A DNA stretch of 36,379 nt from an uncultured Pelagibacteraceae bacterium (lineage in GTDB: Bacteria > Pseudomonadota > Alphaproteobacteria > Pelagibacterales > Pelagibacteraceae): positions 1 through 36,379 of the forward strand of contig CABZUW010000012.1 of NCBI GenBank assembly GCA_902529105.1. Reading direction: 5' to 3'. This document shows positions 34,232-36,379 of this stretch, piece after piece. The position numbers and the translations under genes were made by a program. The notes below the pieces were generated by a model. It worked only from the letters and a program-made list of their open reading frames with translations, was not told where the DNA came from and searched no databases. Position 1 is the stretch's first letter; each line of letters opens with the position of its first letter.

Positions 34232-34609
34232 TTATAGAGTGATAACTTGATCGGGGGCGTTTGGTCCTAAAGCCTTATATAATTGTGGAAAACATCCAGC
34301 CACCACACCATCCACCATGCCTTTTGCTTTTACTTCACCACTACCGCATTGCTCGAAGGTACCATCTGCTAGTCCTCTTCTTACCGCGCACTGATCACAA
34401 ACCATCAAAAGCATTTTCTTATCCTTAGCAATTTTTGCTAGTCGTTCACCATATGGGTTACCTTTTTGAAGACACATAATGTTGTCATCAAAGAAAAACA
34501 TTCCTATAACATCAACTAAATGTGTATTTTCCTCTAACTGAGGTAATATCATGGTATTAAGTTGGAATGTGCTAGCCATACTACTTTTAAACACATATGC
34601 AATTTTCAT
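34232..34609 (-). CDS. DsrE-like Cys-rich protein under a Zur-type operator
   Basis: A 125-residue soluble protein. The start (KIAYVFKSS), the FFFDDNIMCLQKG stretch and the MLLMVCDQCAVRRGL strand-loop follow the DsrE/F fold used in sulfur-relay proteins; a SaoD-type DsrE relative is another possibility. Cysteines are at 46, 71, 74, 88 and 106, with C71-x2-C74 as a likely thiol or metal pair. The ribosome site AAGGAGA is strong. The promoter carries TTGACA, 17 nt, CACAAT and a palindromic Zur box over the start point, so expression should rise when zinc is scarce. A role in zinc or thiol handling is inference from that regulation and from the neighbouring zur-znuBC. Confidence 0.78.
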   Translation of the reverse strand: MKIAYVFKSSMASTFQLNTMILPQLEENTHLVDVIGMFFFDDNIMCLQKGNPYGERLAKIAKDKKMLLMVCDQCAVRRGLADGTFEQCGSGEVKAKGMVDGVVAGCFPQLYKALGPNAPDQVITL

Positions 34610-34632
34610 AAATTATTCTCCTTATTTTAAAG

Positions 34633-34675
34633 TGTTATAATATAACATTGTGTAATACATCACTAAAAGTGTCAA
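34633..34675 (-). promoter_or_regulatory. Promoter with Zur box for the DsrE-like gene
   Basis: On the minus strand -35 TTGACA (34675-34670), a 17-nt spacer and -10 CACAAT (34652-34647) are followed at once by the palindrome TGTTATAATATAACA (34647-34633), a perfect 7-1-7 inverted repeat. Its core closely matches the enterobacterial Zur consensus as I remember it (TGTTATANTATAACA). Centred at 34640, it would cover the transcription start, a classic repressor position. Confidence 0.82.
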
Positions 34676-34713
34676 CAGAAATTATTGTTTATTTGTTAAA
34701 GAATTAAAAAATT

Positions 34714-35112
34714 TTATACTTTACACTTTTTACACAAACCAAAAAACTCAAGGTTATATCTATTAAATTTCATTCCATTTTTATCTTTAATATTTGATAA
34801 ATATTTAGAAAGACTATGATTACTAATTTCAGTAACTTTATCACATGACTCACATATAGAAAATGCAGTTGCTTTCTCTAATTGACAACTAGAATTTTGA
34901 CAAGCAATGTAGGAATTTCTACTTTCAATCTTATGAATTTTTCCCATCTCAATTAACTTATCTAATGCTCTATATACTTGAGGGGGTGCTTTAAGACCTT
35001 TCTTTTGAACATTAAATAGGATTGAGTATGCTTTTAAGGGTTGATTTGCTTTTTCAATATAATCTAAAACTATTTTTTGATTTTTTGATAAATTTTCTTG
35101 CTTTTGAGCCAT
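34714..35112 (-). CDS. zur: Fur-family zinc uptake regulator
   Basis: Zur represses zinc uptake genes when zinc is replete. The winged helix contains QPLKAYSILFNVQKKG and PPQVYRALDKLIEMGKIHKIE. The dimer domain has the structural zinc cysteines CESC and CKKC at the extreme C terminus, plus a C...C pair near CQNSSC. Assignment to Zur rather than Fur or Irr rests on the operon znuC-znuB-zur and on the Zur-type operator just downstream. I use the ATG at 35112 (132 residues); a TTG at 35127 would add five residues. Both have weak ribosome sites. Confidence 0.87.
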   Translation of the reverse strand: MAQKQENLSKNQKIVLDYIEKANQPLKAYSILFNVQKKGLKAPPQVYRALDKLIEMGKIHKIESRNSYIACQNSSCQLEKATAFSICESCDKVTEISNHSLSKYLSNIKDKNGMKFNRYNLEFFGLCKKCKV

Positions 35113-35134
35113 TATTTCTTTTATCAATGAAAAG

Positions 35135-35938
35135 TTAGCTTTTCAATTGAGAACTCCTTTTAATTTTAATTAATGATAAAACAAACAATATTAAACCAGC
35201 AGTTATAATTGATGGACCTGAGGGTGTATTTATTTCTAATGAACTGAATAAACCTATTAATACAGACATTAAACCTGCAATAACTGAATAAATTACCATA
35301 CCTTTTGGATTTGAAGATATATTTCTGGCAATTGCAGCAGGCAAAATAAGCATTCCAGTTATTAATAATAATCCAACCATTTTAATTGAAATCGCAATAA
35401 TTGCTGCAAGTAGCAATGTAAATATTGCTTTCACTTTCTCTGGTTTCATTCCTTCTGCTTCTGCAAGTTCGTAATTAACCGTTGATGCAAATAGCGGTTT
35501 ATATATTAATTTTAAAACCAATAAAATTAATGCACCACCAAACCATACAATTATTATGTCATTTACATTCACAGCTAAAATATCTCCAAATAATAAACCC
35601 ATTAAATCAAATCTAATTGTTGCTATTAATCCTATAACGACTAATCCAACAGCAAGAGAAGAGTGGGCAAGTAATCCTAACAATGCATCTGTAGGTAAAC
35701 TAGTTGTTTTCTCTAATTTTAATAAAATCAGGGCCACAATTGATGAAATTATAAATACCGAAAGGGCTATATTTATTTCCATTGTATAAGCGATGGTAAT
35801 TCCTAACAAAGCTGAGTGAGCTAAAGTATCTCCAAAAAATGACAGTCTTCTCCAAACAACAAAACACCCCAAGGGACCAGTCACAAGCGCCATACCAATA
35901 CCAACAAACAAAGCTCTAATAAAAAAATCATCAAACAT
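35135..35938 (-). CDS. znuB: Zinc ABC transporter permease ZnuB
   Basis: Inner-membrane permease of the ABC-3 metal transporter family, 267 residues with about eight helices. Family-typical stretches are GPLGCFVVWRRLSFFGDTLAHSALLG, DALLGLLAHSSLAVGLV, FGDILAV and KMVGLLLITGMLILPAAIAR. It begins 2 nt after the znuC stop and is followed by zur. The zinc assignment, rather than manganese or iron, comes from the zur neighbour. Confidence 0.93.
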   Translation of the reverse strand: MFDDFFIRALFVGIGMALVTGPLGCFVVWRRLSFFGDTLAHSALLGITIAYTMEINIALSVFIISSIVALILLKLEKTTSLPTDALLGLLAHSSLAVGLVVIGLIATIRFDLMGLLFGDILAVNVNDIIIVWFGGALILLVLKLIYKPLFASTVNYELAEAEGMKPEKVKAIFTLLLAAIIAISIKMVGLLLITGMLILPAAIARNISSNPKGMVIYSVIAGLMSVLIGLFSSLEINTPSGPSIITAGLILFVLSLIKIKRSSQLKS

Positions 35939-35940
35939 TT

Positions 35941-36379
35941 TTAATTTTCCTCAACTGATCCATCTACGCCATGTTTATGGTCGTGTTTATGCTCGTAAAT
36001 AGATAATATTTTTGAAACATCTTCACCAAATAATTCTTGATATTTTTTATTATTTGCTACAGAGATTGGTGTACCTGAACAGCAGACATGACCATTAAGG
36101 CATACCACATGGTCGGTTTTAGACATAACAACGTGTAAATTATGAGATATCAGTAAAATTCCACACTTCAAAGTTTCAGATATTTTTTTTATTAATTCAT
36201 ATAGTTCAATCTCTCCTGTGAAATCTACTCCTTGTACAGGTTCATCTAAAACTAATAAATCTGGTTTTTTTGCTACAGCTCGTGCCATTAAAACTCTTTG
36301 AAATTCACCACCAGATAAACTTTTTAAATCATTATTCAATAGGTGTTTTGCACCTGTAATTTCTAAGGCTTCATTTATT
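35941..36379 (-). CDS. znuC: Zinc ABC transporter ATP-binding protein ZnuC, 3' part
   Basis: The gene enters from the right edge: the frame is open through 36378 (about INEALEITGAKHLL before the signature), so the TTG at 36339 is not the start. The visible part has the signature LSGGEFQRVLMARA, Walker B LLVLDEPVQGVD and the switch HNLH. It ends in a His/Asp-rich tail (EHKHDHKHG), which is typical of ZnuC and probably binds zinc. Walker A lies outside the window. It leads the znuC-znuB-zur unit. Confidence 0.94.
   Translation of the reverse strand, partial: INEALEITGAKHLLNNDLKSLSGGEFQRVLMARAVAKKPDLLVLDEPVQGVDFTGEIELYELIKKISETLKCGILLISHNLHVVMSKTDHVVCLNGHVCCSGTPISVANNKKYQELFGEDVSKILSIYEHKHDHKHGVDGSVEEN

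Noticed and set aside
36337..36339. TTG taken as the start of the ZnuC ATPase
   Set aside because: The frame continues open to the window edge with ATPase-like sequence, and Walker A must lie further upstream.

Overview
The window looks like a chromosomal segment of a SAR11-type marine alphaproteobacterium (Candidatus Pelagibacter or a close relative). The signs are very high A+T, Lys/Asn/Ile-rich proteins, tiny intergenic gaps, many 1-nt stop/start overlaps (TAATG), and a SAR11-like gene set: ntrX-trkA-trkH, aapJQMP, valS-ilvD and the pst-pho block. This assignment is by recognition, not by a database search. No transposase, prophage, rRNA or CRISPR array was seen.

Layout. (1) 1-868: a broken junction. 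A lipA lacking its 5' part (minus strand) is fused tail-to-head with the last 31 codons of ntrY (plus strand). (2) 868-5112: ntrX, trkA, trkH and tRNA-Arg. (3) 5181-9715: the general L-amino-acid ABC transporter aapJQMP, with a terminator hairpin between aapJ and aapQ. (4) 9859-10432: an XRE regulator and tRNA-Asn and tRNA-Cys. (5) 10554-16440: a coupled valS-ilvD-manC run followed by an SMR-like membrane protein. (6) 16445-31840: a large phosphate-starvation block. It holds a chimeric phoR/manC ORF, a diacylglycerol-kinase-like gene, plcP-agt (phospholipid-to-glycolipid remodelling), phoR, an unknown secreted protein, pstSCAB-phoU-phoB, sixA, ppk and ppx. (7) 32004-34184: a small arsenate-resistance operon (membrane protein, arsC, aqpS-like channel, NUDIX hydrolase, and probably a frameshifted Lys-rich coiled-coil gene). 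(8) 34232-36379: a zinc block (DsrE-like gene, zur, znuB, partial znuC).

How the parts work together. Tandem 11-nt Pho-box repeats, of the form T(T/G)TAA(C/T)A every 11 nt, precede the chimera, plcP and pstS. A similar pair precedes the arsenate operon on the minus strand. The inferred logic is that phosphate starvation induces high-affinity uptake, lipid renovation and possibly arsenate detoxification. A near-perfect Zur box sits on the predicted start point of the DsrE-like gene, tying that gene to zinc limitation.

The two most unusual structures are both recombination-like joints. One is lipA/ntrY at about 773-777. The other is phoR'/manC' at about 16738-16750, which may be the scar left when the plcP-agt lipid cassette was acquired. 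Either could also be an assembly or amplification chimera. No stretch over 300 bases lacks a gene.
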